Translations under genes and position numbers: made by a program
From: JBBEBE01 sp040882505
GTDB lineage: Bacteria > Bacteroidota > Rhodothermia > Balneolales > Balneolaceae
Reading direction: 5' to 3'
NCBI GenBank assembly: GCA_040882505.1
Contig: JBBEBE010000006.1
Location: forward strand, 62,001-126,000
Length of the DNA stretch: 64,000 bases
The notes under the pieces: generated by a model
The model's database searches: none
What the model saw: the letters and a program-made list of their open reading frames with translations, nothing else
Told to the model about the DNA's origin: nothing
In this document: piece by piece, positions 27,033 to 36,439 of the stretch
How the letters are laid out: the number at the start of each line of letters is the position of its first letter
Numbering within the stretch: the stretch's first letter is position 1

Positions 27033-28886
27033 ATGAGAGAGGAAGATCCAAAAGGTTCGACCGGAGGTGGCAACGATCGTGACAAGCATCTGAAACAAGA
27101 GGCGAGTCGCTACCGGGCATTGGTAGAGCATGGTCGGGATGTGATCATGATCCTATCGCCGGACGGGAATCCGTTTTACGCCTCGCCATCTCTCAAGACG
27201 GTTTTGGGATACGATCCCGGGGAGGTGGCATCCATCACTGTCGAGGATGGTGTGCACCCGGATGATCGGGAGAATGTTGTTCAGGATGTGAAGCGGGCGA
27301 TGGCACATCCCGGCGTTGCGATCGATGTGACACCGGCCCGGATGCGCCACAAGAATGGCTCCTGGCGTTGGATGGCCGGGACCATCACCAATATGCTGGA
27401 TGATCCTCAGATCCATGGCATTGTGGATGTTTTTCGCGATGTGACCGATCAGAAACGGGCACAGGAGAAGATGCAGGAGGCGAATCAACGTCTTCGGCTG
27501 GCGACCGAAATTACCCGGCTCGGGTACTGGGAGCAGGATTTGGAGACGGACGAGCTCTACTGGTCCGATGAAGTGTACCGTATTTTCGGAAAGGAGAAGG
27601 AGTCGTTCATCCCTTCATCGAGCACCTACAAGGCGTACATTCACCCGGATGATCTGGCCTCCTTCGAGGCACAGCTTCAGCGTGCACTTTCCGGAGGGAC
27701 GGGCCATGATGTCGAGTACCGAATCCTGCTTTCGGACGGATCCGTTCGTTGGGTACGCGAAATGGGGGCGCACAAACGGGAGAGTGGGAAACCACTCCGA
27801 TTTGGCGGTACGGTTCAGGACGTTACCGAGAAGAAGGAACTCGAGCTTCAACTCAAGGAGCGAATTCGCGAGCGGGAGTGTCTCTACCGGATCTCGCTCT
27901 TGAACGAGCAGGAGCAGTCGGTCGAGGAACTTCTTCGGAAAGCTGTCGAGATTATTCCAACGGGTTTTCAGCATCCGCACATCACCTGCGTAGAGATTAC
28001 CTGGCAGGGAGAGTCCTACCGATTCGGGGAGGGTGTACCGGAGTCGGAGCTGTTGATTGCGAAAACCCGACCTTCCGGTGTGAGAGGCGAGGTGCTTCTT
28101 GTGGAAGCGTTTTACAAGGAGTCACGTCGCCAAATGGATGAGGGTCCCTTCATGAAGGAGGAGCGGCAGATGCTTGAGACCATTGCCGGACTTCTTCTCA
28201 CGAAAATTGAAAAAATTGATCAAAACGAGAGCCTTCGGGAGTCCCTGAAAGAGAAAGAGACACTTCTCTCAGAGATTCACCATCGGGTGAAGAACAACCT
28301 GGCGGTGGTCGCGGGGCTTCTTCAAATTCAGCTTTTCCAGCAGGACGATCCGAATCTTTCCACTCAATTGAGCAAAGCAATGAGTCGGATTCAGTCGATA
28401 GCGGTGATCCACGAGCAGCTCTACCGAACGCAAAGCTTCTCGAAGCTCGACTTTGCCGAAAACATCCGAACGCTTTCGACCCGGATTGTGGAAACATTTC
28501 AAGGAGATCGAACCATCGAAACGGAGATTGAATGCGACCCGGTTGGCCTCAACATCAACCAGGCGATCCCGTGTACGCTCATTGTAAACGAAGTGCTCAC
28601 CAATGCTCTCAAACATGCTTTTGAGGGACGTTCACGGGGAAAAATACGGATCCTTATGACGCAGAACGAGGATCAGGTCCACTTGCAAATCGAGGATGAC
28701 GGGGTGGGGCTTCCGGAGGATTTTGAAACTGCTCGAAAAAAATCACTGGGCCTCCAATTGGTCGATCTACTCGCTTCACAATTGGAAGCGAAACACACGT
28801 TTGATTCTACTGGTCAAGGATCTCGATTTGAACTACACTTTGTCATTACCGAAATCAAAGGTTCGGGCAGTCACTTGGACGTGTAA
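27033..28886 (+). CDS. Cytoplasmic PAS-PAS histidine kinase of the HisKA_2 type
   Basis: 617 residues without membrane helices. PAS 1 spans about residues 22-140 and PAS 2 about 155-268 (each ends in a PAC-like segment: DVFRDVTDQKRAQ and GTVQDVTEKKELE). A GAF-like region covers about 285-395. The HisKA_2 phosphoacceptor region EIHHRVKNNLAVVAGLLQIQ has His416/His417, and the ATPase domain has NEVLTNALKHAFEG and DDGVGLPEDF. HisKA_2 kinases are often stand-alone and signal to single-domain receivers. It follows the importer operon by 64 bp and converges on another PAS kinase. Partner and signal are unknown. Confidence 0.9.
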   Translation: MREEDPKGSTGGGNDRDKHLKQEASRYRALVEHGRDVIMILSPDGNPFYASPSLKTVLGYDPGEVASITVEDGVHPDDRENVVQDVKRAMAHPGVAIDVTPARMRHKNGSWRWMAGTITNMLDDPQIHGIVDVFRDVTDQKRAQEKMQEANQRLRLATEITRLGYWEQDLETDELYWSDEVYRIFGKEKESFIPSSSTYKAYIHPDDLASFEAQLQRALSGGTGHDVEYRILLSDGSVRWVREMGAHKRESGKPLRFGGTVQDVTEKKELELQLKERIRERECLYRISLLNEQEQSVEELLRKAVEIIPTGFQHPHITCVEITWQGESYRFGEGVPESELLIAKTRPSGVRGEVLLVEAFYKESRRQMDEGPFMKEERQMLETIAGLLLTKIEKIDQNESLRESLKEKETLLSEIHHRVKNNLAVVAGLLQIQLFQQDDPNLSTQLSKAMSRIQSIAVIHEQLYRTQSFSKLDFAENIRTLSTRIVETFQGDRTIETEIECDPVGLNINQAIPCTLIVNEVLTNALKHAFEGRSRGKIRILMTQNEDQVHLQIEDDGVGLPEDFETARKKSLGLQLVDLLASQLEAKHTFDSTGQGSRFELHFVITEIKGSGSHLDV

Positions 28887-28907
28887 CTGTTTGAATCTTC
28901 GGGTGGT

Positions 28908-30899
28908 TCAGCCATCGGAAACCAGATCTGTAGGTGGATTCGGTTTCGGGATGGTAAACGAGAAGGTGCTTCCTTCGCCTTCCCTGGATTGGACCCGAAG
29001 GTCTCCTCCCCAGCTCTCCACCTGTTTTTTGGCAACCGCCAGACCGATGCCGGTCCCCTCGTACTCTTCATTGAGATGGAGTCGCTGAAAGAGAATAAAA
29101 ATTTTGTCATGGTACTCCGGATCAATACCGATTCCATTGTCGATGATCGAAATCGTCCATTCCGAATCCGATTCTTGGACGGTGACCTGAATGCGGGGTG
29201 TGTGATCCGGGTGGACGTATTTGATCGCATTGTCAAGCAAACTGTGAAGCGTTTGCAGAAGCGGGGCTTCGCGTGCAACAACTGGCATGAAGTCGTTGAA
29301 CTCGATGGTGGCGCCGCTCTCGGCAATCCGCTGTCGACGAAGTTCTTGGTAGTCCCGAAGAAGTTGATTCAGATCGACCGGGGCCGGGGGCTCTTGATTT
29401 CGACCGGCTTTTGAATAGTCGAGCAGGTCGACGATGATCTTTTTCATGCGTTTGGCGCCGTCGGTTGCGTAATGAATGTACTCATGCGCCTTTTCGTCGA
29501 GGAGATCCCCGTACTTTTTCTCCAGAAGAGTCATGAAACTGCTGACCATACGGAGCGGTTCCTGCAGATCATGCGAAGCGACGTAGGCAAACTGCTCCAG
29601 TTCGGCATTGGATCGAGCCAACTCGTCGTTGAGCTCCTGCAACTCCATGTGTGTACGTTTGTATTCAGTCACATCCCGGGAGTTGACCACGATGCCTTCA
29701 ATTGCGGGGTCGTCCAGCATATTGGTGGCGATGGTTTCGATCCAGCGCCACTCTCCTTTCTTGTTGTGGAAACGGAAGGGTCGAATACTCACTTGACGCT
29801 CTGTTTCAAGTCTCCCAAACTGCTCCTGGACTCCGGGCCGATCCTCCGGATGGATGAAATCAAAAGCGACTTTCCCGATGAACTCCTCCGGTTCAATTCC
29901 CAAAACAGAGGTAGAGGTCGGGCTCACGTAGGAGTAGACACCCTCCGGGTCCAGAATTCCGATCAAGTCGCCTCCGTCCTGCACCAGGGAGCGAAACTTG
30001 TGTTCACTCTGTGCAAGCTCGCGCTCTGCTTCGCGAATGAGCGAGATGTCGATCCCGACACCGAACAGACAGGTCTCCCCCTTGTAGTTGATTTGTGCCG
30101 CCTTGAGTAAAAAGGGAATCATGCGGCCCGATTTCGTGGAGACGTCGGCTTCCAGTTGAGCCTCCCCGTCCCGGAAGACCTGTTCGATTCCCTGTTCGAC
30201 CTTGCTTTGGCTCTGCTCATCATAAAATGCGGCCGGCCGCATGCGTACGATCTCTTCGTCGGAATATTCAGAGTATTGACGCAACAGATCGTTCCAGAGG
30301 ATCATCTGCCCCTGTTGGTCAAACAGGTAGAAGATGCAGGGAAGCTCTCGGACCAGTCGTCGCAGAAAATCTTCACTTTCGTGCAGGCGCTGGATCGCTT
30401 TCTTCTTTTCGATTTCGCTCTGGCGAAATTCCAGCAGTTGTGTGACCTGGATGGCCAGGTTCTTCAGCGCTCTGAGTTGATCCGTCGAGAGATCTCGAGG
30501 TTGTCGGTCGATGACGCAGAGCGTCCCGAGCGGGATCTTGTTTCGGGTCAGAAGCGGGATTCCGGCGTAAAAACGAATCTTCGGGTTATCGGTCACCAGG
30601 GGATTATCCCGGAATCGATCGTCTTCAGCCGCATTTTCGACGATAAATGGTTCATCCGGTTTTTGGATGGCATGATTGCAGAAGGAGTACTCGATGGGCG
30701 TTTCCGAGACGCCGAGTCCGTACCGCGATTTGAAGAACTGTCGATCCTCGTCCAACAGAGAGACCAAACTGATCGGTGTCCCGCAGATGTAGGCGGATAG
30801 TTCGGTAATGGCATCATACGCCTCCTCCGGCAGAGAGTCGAACAGATCGAGTTTTTCCAGATACCGGACTCGTTTGTCAATAGAAAGAGGTTGTGGCAT
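28908..30899 (-). CDS. Cytoplasmic GAF-PAS-PAS histidine kinase
   Basis: 663 residues from the ATG at 30899. The N-terminal GAF domain (about 20-160) has the phytochrome-like pattern seen in free-radical or redox-sensing GAF kinases (SLLDEDRQFFKSRYGLG, SFCNHAIQ, YAGIPLLT, GTLCVIDRQPR). Two PAS domains follow (about 175-290 and 305-420), then a coiled segment, HisKA with the His in VASHDLQEPLRMVSSF, and an ATPase domain with DNAIKYVHPD and DNGIGIDPEYHDKIF. There are no membrane helices. It is convergent with the HisKA_2 kinase across 21 bp. A longer start at 30944 exists but lacks a good ribosome site. Confidence 0.9.
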   Translation of the reverse strand: MPQPLSIDKRVRYLEKLDLFDSLPEEAYDAITELSAYICGTPISLVSLLDEDRQFFKSRYGLGVSETPIEYSFCNHAIQKPDEPFIVENAAEDDRFRDNPLVTDNPKIRFYAGIPLLTRNKIPLGTLCVIDRQPRDLSTDQLRALKNLAIQVTQLLEFRQSEIEKKKAIQRLHESEDFLRRLVRELPCIFYLFDQQGQMILWNDLLRQYSEYSDEEIVRMRPAAFYDEQSQSKVEQGIEQVFRDGEAQLEADVSTKSGRMIPFLLKAAQINYKGETCLFGVGIDISLIREAERELAQSEHKFRSLVQDGGDLIGILDPEGVYSYVSPTSTSVLGIEPEEFIGKVAFDFIHPEDRPGVQEQFGRLETERQVSIRPFRFHNKKGEWRWIETIATNMLDDPAIEGIVVNSRDVTEYKRTHMELQELNDELARSNAELEQFAYVASHDLQEPLRMVSSFMTLLEKKYGDLLDEKAHEYIHYATDGAKRMKKIIVDLLDYSKAGRNQEPPAPVDLNQLLRDYQELRRQRIAESGATIEFNDFMPVVAREAPLLQTLHSLLDNAIKYVHPDHTPRIQVTVQESDSEWTISIIDNGIGIDPEYHDKIFILFQRLHLNEEYEGTGIGLAVAKKQVESWGGDLRVQSREGEGSTFSFTIPKPNPPTDLVSDG

Positions 30900-31294
30900 C
30901 AACGATCCATCAGGTGATCCCCCTTTTAAACAAGTATACCGCATGATGGCTCATGGCGGAGAGGGGGCGATACAAAGATTCACTTTCCGTGAATATGAGG
31001 GCTGCATTCCTGAATCGCAATCTTCAGGGTGTGGAATCTGGTCGCCCTACGGTTCTCGAGAGTTCTGAACCGGTCGAATCGATTGACCGGCAGGAAGTCG
31101 CTTTCTTCCAAATTGAGAATTTTACTGTATCCTGATTTTACTGTACAATTCCATGGTTCTCGGATTGAACCCGACAAACAGATTGGGCCGGTTCGTCCCG
31201 ACCGTTTTCACGATTCATTTTACCACCAATAGAGAGTTCCATGACTTCTTCGAGATTTCCTGATTCTTCATACACGTCAGAAGGGCACACCGCA
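30900..31294. other. Divergent intergenic region with an 11-bp direct repeat
   Basis: About 395 bp between a kinase gene and the sorbosone-dehydrogenase-like gene, which diverge. It holds two copies of ATTTTACTGTA at 31119-31129 and 31135-31145, 16 bp apart, about 150 bp before the lipoprotein start. This spacing would suit a regulator binding one face of the helix. I see no gene or RNA in it. Confidence 0.3.
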
Positions 31295-33028
31295 ATGCGC
31301 CTCCTTCTGTTTTCGACCATGATTTCACTGCTGTTGATTGTCCTGGCAGGATGCTCCTCCTCTGGTGTTCCGTCCGGGGACCCGGACGATGCCGGCCTGG
31401 TGCTGGCAGACGGATTTGACGCCCTGGTTGTGGCCGATTCGGTCGGCCGGGGGCGCCATATTGCCGTGAACGCCAACGGCGATATCTACATGAAACTCCG
31501 CACCCCCAATGAGGACGGGCATGGACTGGCCGCTCTTCGGGACGAGGATGGGGATGGCCGAGCCGATCAAATCGAATACTACGGGGAGTACGAGGATACC
31601 GGCAACTACGGAACCGCCATGCGGATTCATGACGGACATATCTACTTTTCGACCAGACAAGAGGTCTACCGACAGGCGCTTACCGAGGGAGAGCTGATTC
31701 CACAGAGTGAGGTGCAGACCGTCATGGCCGATGACTTCCAGGCCAATGCAGCAGGGGGAACCGAGCATACAGCCAAGCCGATCGCCTTTGACAACGAGGG
31801 GCACATCTATATCCCGTTCGGCTCGCCGGGGGATGTTTGTCAGGAGCCAAAACGAACGCCCGGCCAACCGGGGCTGGATCCCTGTCCTCAGCTGGAGCGA
31901 CATGCCGGGGTGTGGCAGTTTGATGCGGACGGATTGAACCAGACGCAGGCCGACGGGGTTCGATACGCCACCGGAATCCGCAGTCTGGTCGCCATGACCT
32001 GGAACAACGAAACCGATGATCTCTATGCGGTACAACACGGCCGGGATCACTTCGTACGCATGTGGCCGGAACTCTACTCCCCGTGGGAGAGCGCACTGCT
32101 CCCCTCCGAGGAGTTTATGCGGGTTCGCGAAGGATCCGACTTTGGGTGGCCCTACTGCTACTACGACCAGTTCCGGGATCTGAAGCTCCTCAATCCCGAA
32201 TATGGCGGGGACAAAGAGGCGATTGGTCGGTGTGCCGAGAAAGAGGATCCGCTGATTGGATTCCCGGGTCACTTTGCACCCAATGACATTCTTTTCTACA
32301 CGGGGGATCAGTTCCCCGAACGCTACAAGAATGGTGCGTTTATCGCCTTTCATGGCTCGACCATCCGCATGCCGTACCCGCAGGGTGGCTATACGGTCGC
32401 CTTTGTTCCCTTTGAAAACGGCGAACCATCCGGCGAGTGGGAGGTCTTTGCCAACGGATTTGCCGTGGTGGACCCGATTGTGAACACCCGGGACGCACTG
32501 GCCCGCCCGATGGGGCTCTCGCAGGGTCCGGACGGGTCGCTCTACATTTCCGATTCGGTGAAGGGGAAGATCTGGCGCATCGTCTATCCGGGGGATCCGG
32601 CCGGATTTAGCGAAGAGGATCTCGAACCGGTTCGGCAAGAAAAACTCACAGCCAGCAACATCAAGACGCCTCATGAAGAAGATGACAACCTGCAGAAAGG
32701 GGTTCTCGAAGGGGGTGAGCTGGTCTACCAGACGTACTGCGCCGCCTGTCACCAGGGAGACGGAGAAGGCTCGCCCCCGCGTTACCCACCGTTGACCGAC
32801 ACCGACTGGGTGAGCGGCAACAAGGCGAGGCTTCTTTCAATCATTGTGAATGGTCTTCAGGGCCCCATCGAGGTGAACGGAGAGGAGTTCAACTTCCCGA
32901 TGCCGGCGCACGGCTTCCTCTCCGATGAGGAGGTTGCCCAGGTGGCAACGTTCATCCGCCAAAACTTTGGCAATGACGCCAGCGCGGTGACAGAGGCCGA
33001 GGTTCGGCAGTTCCGGGAGCGGCAGTAA
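31295..33028 (+). CDS. Sorbosone-dehydrogenase-like lipoprotein with C-terminal cytochrome c
   Basis: 577 residues from the ATG at 31295, which puts the lipoprotein signal LLLFSTMISLLLIVLAGC at the N-terminus and has AGAAGGG upstream (an in-frame ATG at 31241 would add 18 residues). The body is a beta-propeller of the PQQ-dependent sorbosone/glucose dehydrogenase type (YATGIRSLVAMTWNN, VREGSDFGWPYCYYD, GLSQGPDGSLYISDSVKGKI). The last 100 residues are a class I cytochrome c domain with heme site CAACH and the axial Met in FPMPAHGFLSDEEV. It is expected to oxidise an aldose or similar sugar in the periplasm and pass electrons to the respiratory chain. The hydrolase gene follows 7 bp later, so they are probably cotranscribed. 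Confidence 0.87.
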   Translation: MRLLLFSTMISLLLIVLAGCSSSGVPSGDPDDAGLVLADGFDALVVADSVGRGRHIAVNANGDIYMKLRTPNEDGHGLAALRDEDGDGRADQIEYYGEYEDTGNYGTAMRIHDGHIYFSTRQEVYRQALTEGELIPQSEVQTVMADDFQANAAGGTEHTAKPIAFDNEGHIYIPFGSPGDVCQEPKRTPGQPGLDPCPQLERHAGVWQFDADGLNQTQADGVRYATGIRSLVAMTWNNETDDLYAVQHGRDHFVRMWPELYSPWESALLPSEEFMRVREGSDFGWPYCYYDQFRDLKLLNPEYGGDKEAIGRCAEKEDPLIGFPGHFAPNDILFYTGDQFPERYKNGAFIAFHGSTIRMPYPQGGYTVAFVPFENGEPSGEWEVFANGFAVVDPIVNTRDALARPMGLSQGPDGSLYISDSVKGKIWRIVYPGDPAGFSEEDLEPVRQEKLTASNIKTPHEEDDNLQKGVLEGGELVYQTYCAACHQGDGEGSPPRYPPLTDTDWVSGNKARLLSIIVNGLQGPIEVNGEEFNFPMPAHGFLSDEEVAQVATFIRQNFGNDASAVTEAEVRQFRERQ

Positions 33029-33035
33029 AATTGTC

Positions 33036-34070
33036 ATGCAGAATCCGACGAGGATCGCGACCATGAATACACAGGTATCGAATTCGTTCGAACAGGTTCG
33101 ACCCGTCAGCCGATATGCAGGATGGGCGGTCATCTGTATGATCTCTCTACTGATGTTCACCTTGCCGGGCCAAGCTCAGGTAACCGAAGGCGAGCCGGTG
33201 AGCATCTCCCTGGAGGAGATCGACTACCCGTTTCCGGTCGCGTATCGATCATTCTCCATCCTGGGTCGAGATGTTCGGATGGCGTATATGGATGTGTCGC
33301 CACAGGGAGAGCCCAACGGGGAGACGGTCGTCTTGCTTCACGGACTCAACTTTTTTGGCTACTACTGGGGCGGAACCGCGGAGGCCCTTCGGTCAGAGGG
33401 GTATCGCGTGATCATCCCCGATCAGATCGGGTTCGGCAAGTCCTCCAAGCCGATTGTCCCGTACAGTTTTCAGGAGCATGCCCACAACACACGGGAGTTG
33501 CTCCGGGAGTTGGGAATCAGGCAGGCGCACATTGTGGGGCATTCGATGGGCGGAATGGTGGCGACCCGATTCGCCTTCTCCTATCCGGAGGTGAGTCGGT
33601 CTCTGGTCCTGGTGAACATGATCGGGATGCGGGACTTCCGCTTGCAGCGCCCCTTCCAGCCCACCCAGGCGATCTATGAATCCAATCTGGAGAGGGATCT
33701 CGAACAGATCCGATCGGGCATCGAAGCCTATTTCGTGGAGTGGGACCCGGAATACGAGTTCTTTGTTCGTGTGCACCACGGCTGGACGCTCAGCGCCGAG
33801 TGGCCTCGTCTGGCCATGGTCCGCGCCCTGAACCAGCAGATGGTCTACTCCCAGCCGGTGGCCTATGAGTTTGCCCATGTGCAGGTGCCCGCTTACATCC
33901 TGAGCGGGGCCGAAGATGGCCCGAACTATCCGGAGATGGCCCGCGAAGTGCTTGAGAAATTGCCCGACGGAGAGCTTCACCTTTTCGAGAACGTGGGTCA
34001 CAATCCTCATCTGGAATCCCCGGAACCGTTCCGTGCCGAGCTCATTCGTTGGTTGGAGCGGGTTGAGTAG
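33036..34070 (+). CDS. Exported alpha/beta hydrolase
   Basis: 344 residues. A hydrophobic segment with a cleavage-like end (AVICMISLLMFTLPGQAQ) gives an exported protein; the polar start of about 26 residues makes the ATG at 33063 an alternative start. The fold shows LLHGLNFFGYYWGG (oxyanion loop), the nucleophile elbow GHSMGG, an acid in YILSGAEDGPN and a catalytic His in ENVGHNPHLESP. This is an epoxide hydrolase/esterase-like member. It lies 7 bp downstream of the cytochrome-fused dehydrogenase, which suggests that it may release or open a sugar lactone or ester in the same pathway. The substrate is unknown. Confidence 0.87.
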   Translation: MQNPTRIATMNTQVSNSFEQVRPVSRYAGWAVICMISLLMFTLPGQAQVTEGEPVSISLEEIDYPFPVAYRSFSILGRDVRMAYMDVSPQGEPNGETVVLLHGLNFFGYYWGGTAEALRSEGYRVIIPDQIGFGKSSKPIVPYSFQEHAHNTRELLRELGIRQAHIVGHSMGGMVATRFAFSYPEVSRSLVLVNMIGMRDFRLQRPFQPTQAIYESNLERDLEQIRSGIEAYFVEWDPEYEFFVRVHHGWTLSAEWPRLAMVRALNQQMVYSQPVAYEFAHVQVPAYILSGAEDGPNYPEMAREVLEKLPDGELHLFENVGHNPHLESPEPFRAELIRWLERVE

Positions 34071-34123
34071 GGAGATGTTTTTGAATTAATGCAGGCAATT
34101 TCAATCTGACAACAGATTCTTTC

Positions 34124-36439
34124 ATGCCCTTCTCTCCAGAGACGATTACCAAACAGCATGTGTTGGATGCGGTCTCTTTCATCCAAAAACATAAGGTCGA
34201 GCCAATTCCTTCTACCGGTTATGATGTCATAATTGGTGGTCAAGCATATCCTCCAAAAGAGATAATGCGGTACGCCCACAAAATGATGAACGGTGAGATG
34301 CTGTGGGAGTATGGGGGTGGAGAGCAGACCAATAAATTTTTAAAGAGAATGGGGTTCCAAGTTATGGAAAAGGGAGACAATCACGGGATGGGAGATGAGG
34401 AACTATCGATCCAACAGATGATGATTGAACGTTATAAGGATCTGATCCAGGAGGATGGCAATGAGGAAGAGCTTTTCAAGTGGCGATTGATTCGGGATTT
34501 TCACGAGAAGTGGAATATCAACGCGGAAGACTTCGCGGGAATGGTGGGAGATCTTGACTTCTCTAATTTATTGGATTACAGGAGTTTGACTTTTGTAAAA
34601 TTCATTGGGGATTACCCGGAGGAAGCACGAGTGCTCTTTCGGGAACTATTCGATGAGGGGAAGGACTTGGATGACCGAATCGAGACGTTTGGTAGTGAGT
34701 CCGAGAAACTGCTTCGTAAACACCATCCTGACTTGGGAGCATTCCAGGACGAGCGGACAATGGCGACCTATCTGACATTCCGATACCCAGACAAGTACAC
34801 ATTCTACAAATATTCATTTTACACTAAATACACGAACCTTTTACAAATCAAGCGGCCGAAGGCCGGACAACGATATAGTCACTATCTGAAGTTAGTGGAT
34901 GCATTCATCCAAGAATATATCTCCCAGGATGAAGATCTGATTCGGTTATCCAGAGAGACGTTGACTGAAGATAGTTTTGTTGATACAAGGTTCAATATCC
35001 TGGCACAGGACATATTCTATCGAGCCATTGATGAAAGGAAAGTTCCAGAACGTGATGTGGATGATTTCAAAACGGTTCTTGAATCGTTAAACGAAGAGGA
35101 TGCCACTCGGTTTTTCCAGGTTATGGATGAGCTCGTGGATTTTTTGGATCTGTCTGAAATGGATCCTAGAGTCGTGTATAGTGTTCGGCCGCAATTGAAA
35201 CGGCTGGTCTTTACAATAGGTCAGCGGTATGTATTTCTTTGTCAGCTAAACAATGAAACTCTTTGGGGTTTTATTCACCCAAGCAATACGATCGGGCAAA
35301 ACAAGGGAAAGCCGTTTAAGGGAGGCCCTGAATCATATTTTTACTTCATGGATGATTTCTCTTGTGTCGCTTCAAATTCAGCGGAGATCAAGCGTGCGAG
35401 TTTGGTGGAACTTGGGCGAACAGATCGATCAGGGTACCTGAAATTTACCAATGATACGTTTCAGCGAGTGGTCTTCGACCAAGAGTACCGCTCCATGTTG
35501 TTTCGTGAAGTGTTTGGTCGCGTTTATCAGGGGGAATCCACGAATGGAGTAGCCGCGCCGGTCAGAAGTATCGAAACATATTCGATCGACGGAGCTCTTG
35601 AAGAGGTTTTTATGGAGGAAGAGGAGCTTCGCGCCGTGGTGGATCTGTTGCAATACAAGAAAAACATCATTCTTCAAGGCCCACCCGGTACTGGGAAAAC
35701 ATTTCTGGCCAAACGATTGGCATGGCTCCTGTCCGGTCGGAAAGATTCGGCTCGGGTTGATATGGTTCAGTTTCATCCATCGTATTCGTACGAAGATTTT
35801 ATTCGAGGGTATCGGCCGACAGACTCGCATTTTGAGCTAAAGGACGGTCTGTTTTTGGAGATCTGCCGGAGTGCCATAGAGGATCCGGACCATCCGTATG
35901 TACTAATTATTGACGAGATCAATCGTGGCAATCTAAGTAAGATTTTCGGAGAACTGATGCTCCTCATCGAAAGCGACAAAAGGGGAGAGGAATTCACGGT
36001 AAAGCTTCCGTATCGAAAGAGTCCGGATGAACCCGACTTCTTCATACCGGAGAATCTTTATCTGATCGGAACCATGAATACGGCGGATCGATCGTTGGCA
36101 ATCGTCGATTATGCACTGCGTCGCCGTTTCGTTTTTATTGACGTGATGCCCGAGTTTGGTTCTTCGTTTCAGGAGTATCTTCAGAAGAAAGAAGTGCCTG
36201 ATTTTGTTATTGGCCTGATTGTGGAGAAACTTGAATCCCTGAATGAGACGATTCGAAAGGAGTCGGGCCTCGGTGCCGGATTTCAAGTGGGGCACAGCTA
36301 TTTTTGCCATCCTCAGGCAGGGAATGATTCATGGTATGAGAATATCATTCACTACGAAATTGTGCCTCTGCTTGAGGAGTATTGGTTCGACAAGAGAGAA
36401 AAGGTGCGTGGGCTTGAAGAGAAGCTTCTCAAGTCGTGA
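34124..36439 (+). CDS. mcrB: McrB-like AAA+ GTPase of a type IV restriction system
   Basis: 771 residues. The C-terminal third is an McrB-type AAA+ module: Walker A GPPGTGKT (about residue 519), the family-specific Walker B LIIDEINRGNLSKIFGEL, and sensor 1 GTMNTADRSLAIVDYALRRRF (the McrB signature MNTADRS). MNTADRS motors use GTP to drive cleavage of modified DNA by McrC. The N-terminal 500 residues are not the E. coli-type methylcytosine reader. The first 75 residues (YPPKEIMRYAHKMMNGE, FLKRMGF) look like the small head domain found on ScoMcrA-type and HNH modification-dependent nucleases; the rest is unassigned. The gene is visibly A+T-richer than its neighbours. Its stop overlaps the start of mcrC (GTGA). 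Confidence 0.88.
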   Translation: MPFSPETITKQHVLDAVSFIQKHKVEPIPSTGYDVIIGGQAYPPKEIMRYAHKMMNGEMLWEYGGGEQTNKFLKRMGFQVMEKGDNHGMGDEELSIQQMMIERYKDLIQEDGNEEELFKWRLIRDFHEKWNINAEDFAGMVGDLDFSNLLDYRSLTFVKFIGDYPEEARVLFRELFDEGKDLDDRIETFGSESEKLLRKHHPDLGAFQDERTMATYLTFRYPDKYTFYKYSFYTKYTNLLQIKRPKAGQRYSHYLKLVDAFIQEYISQDEDLIRLSRETLTEDSFVDTRFNILAQDIFYRAIDERKVPERDVDDFKTVLESLNEEDATRFFQVMDELVDFLDLSEMDPRVVYSVRPQLKRLVFTIGQRYVFLCQLNNETLWGFIHPSNTIGQNKGKPFKGGPESYFYFMDDFSCVASNSAEIKRASLVELGRTDRSGYLKFTNDTFQRVVFDQEYRSMLFREVFGRVYQGESTNGVAAPVRSIETYSIDGALEEVFMEEEELRAVVDLLQYKKNIILQGPPGTGKTFLAKRLAWLLSGRKDSARVDMVQFHPSYSYEDFIRGYRPTDSHFELKDGLFLEICRSAIEDPDHPYVLIIDEINRGNLSKIFGELMLLIESDKRGEEFTVKLPYRKSPDEPDFFIPENLYLIGTMNTADRSLAIVDYALRRRFVFIDVMPEFGSSFQEYLQKKEVPDFVIGLIVEKLESLNETIRKESGLGAGFQVGHSYFCHPQAGNDSWYENIIHYEIVPLLEEYWFDKREKVRGLEEKLLKS

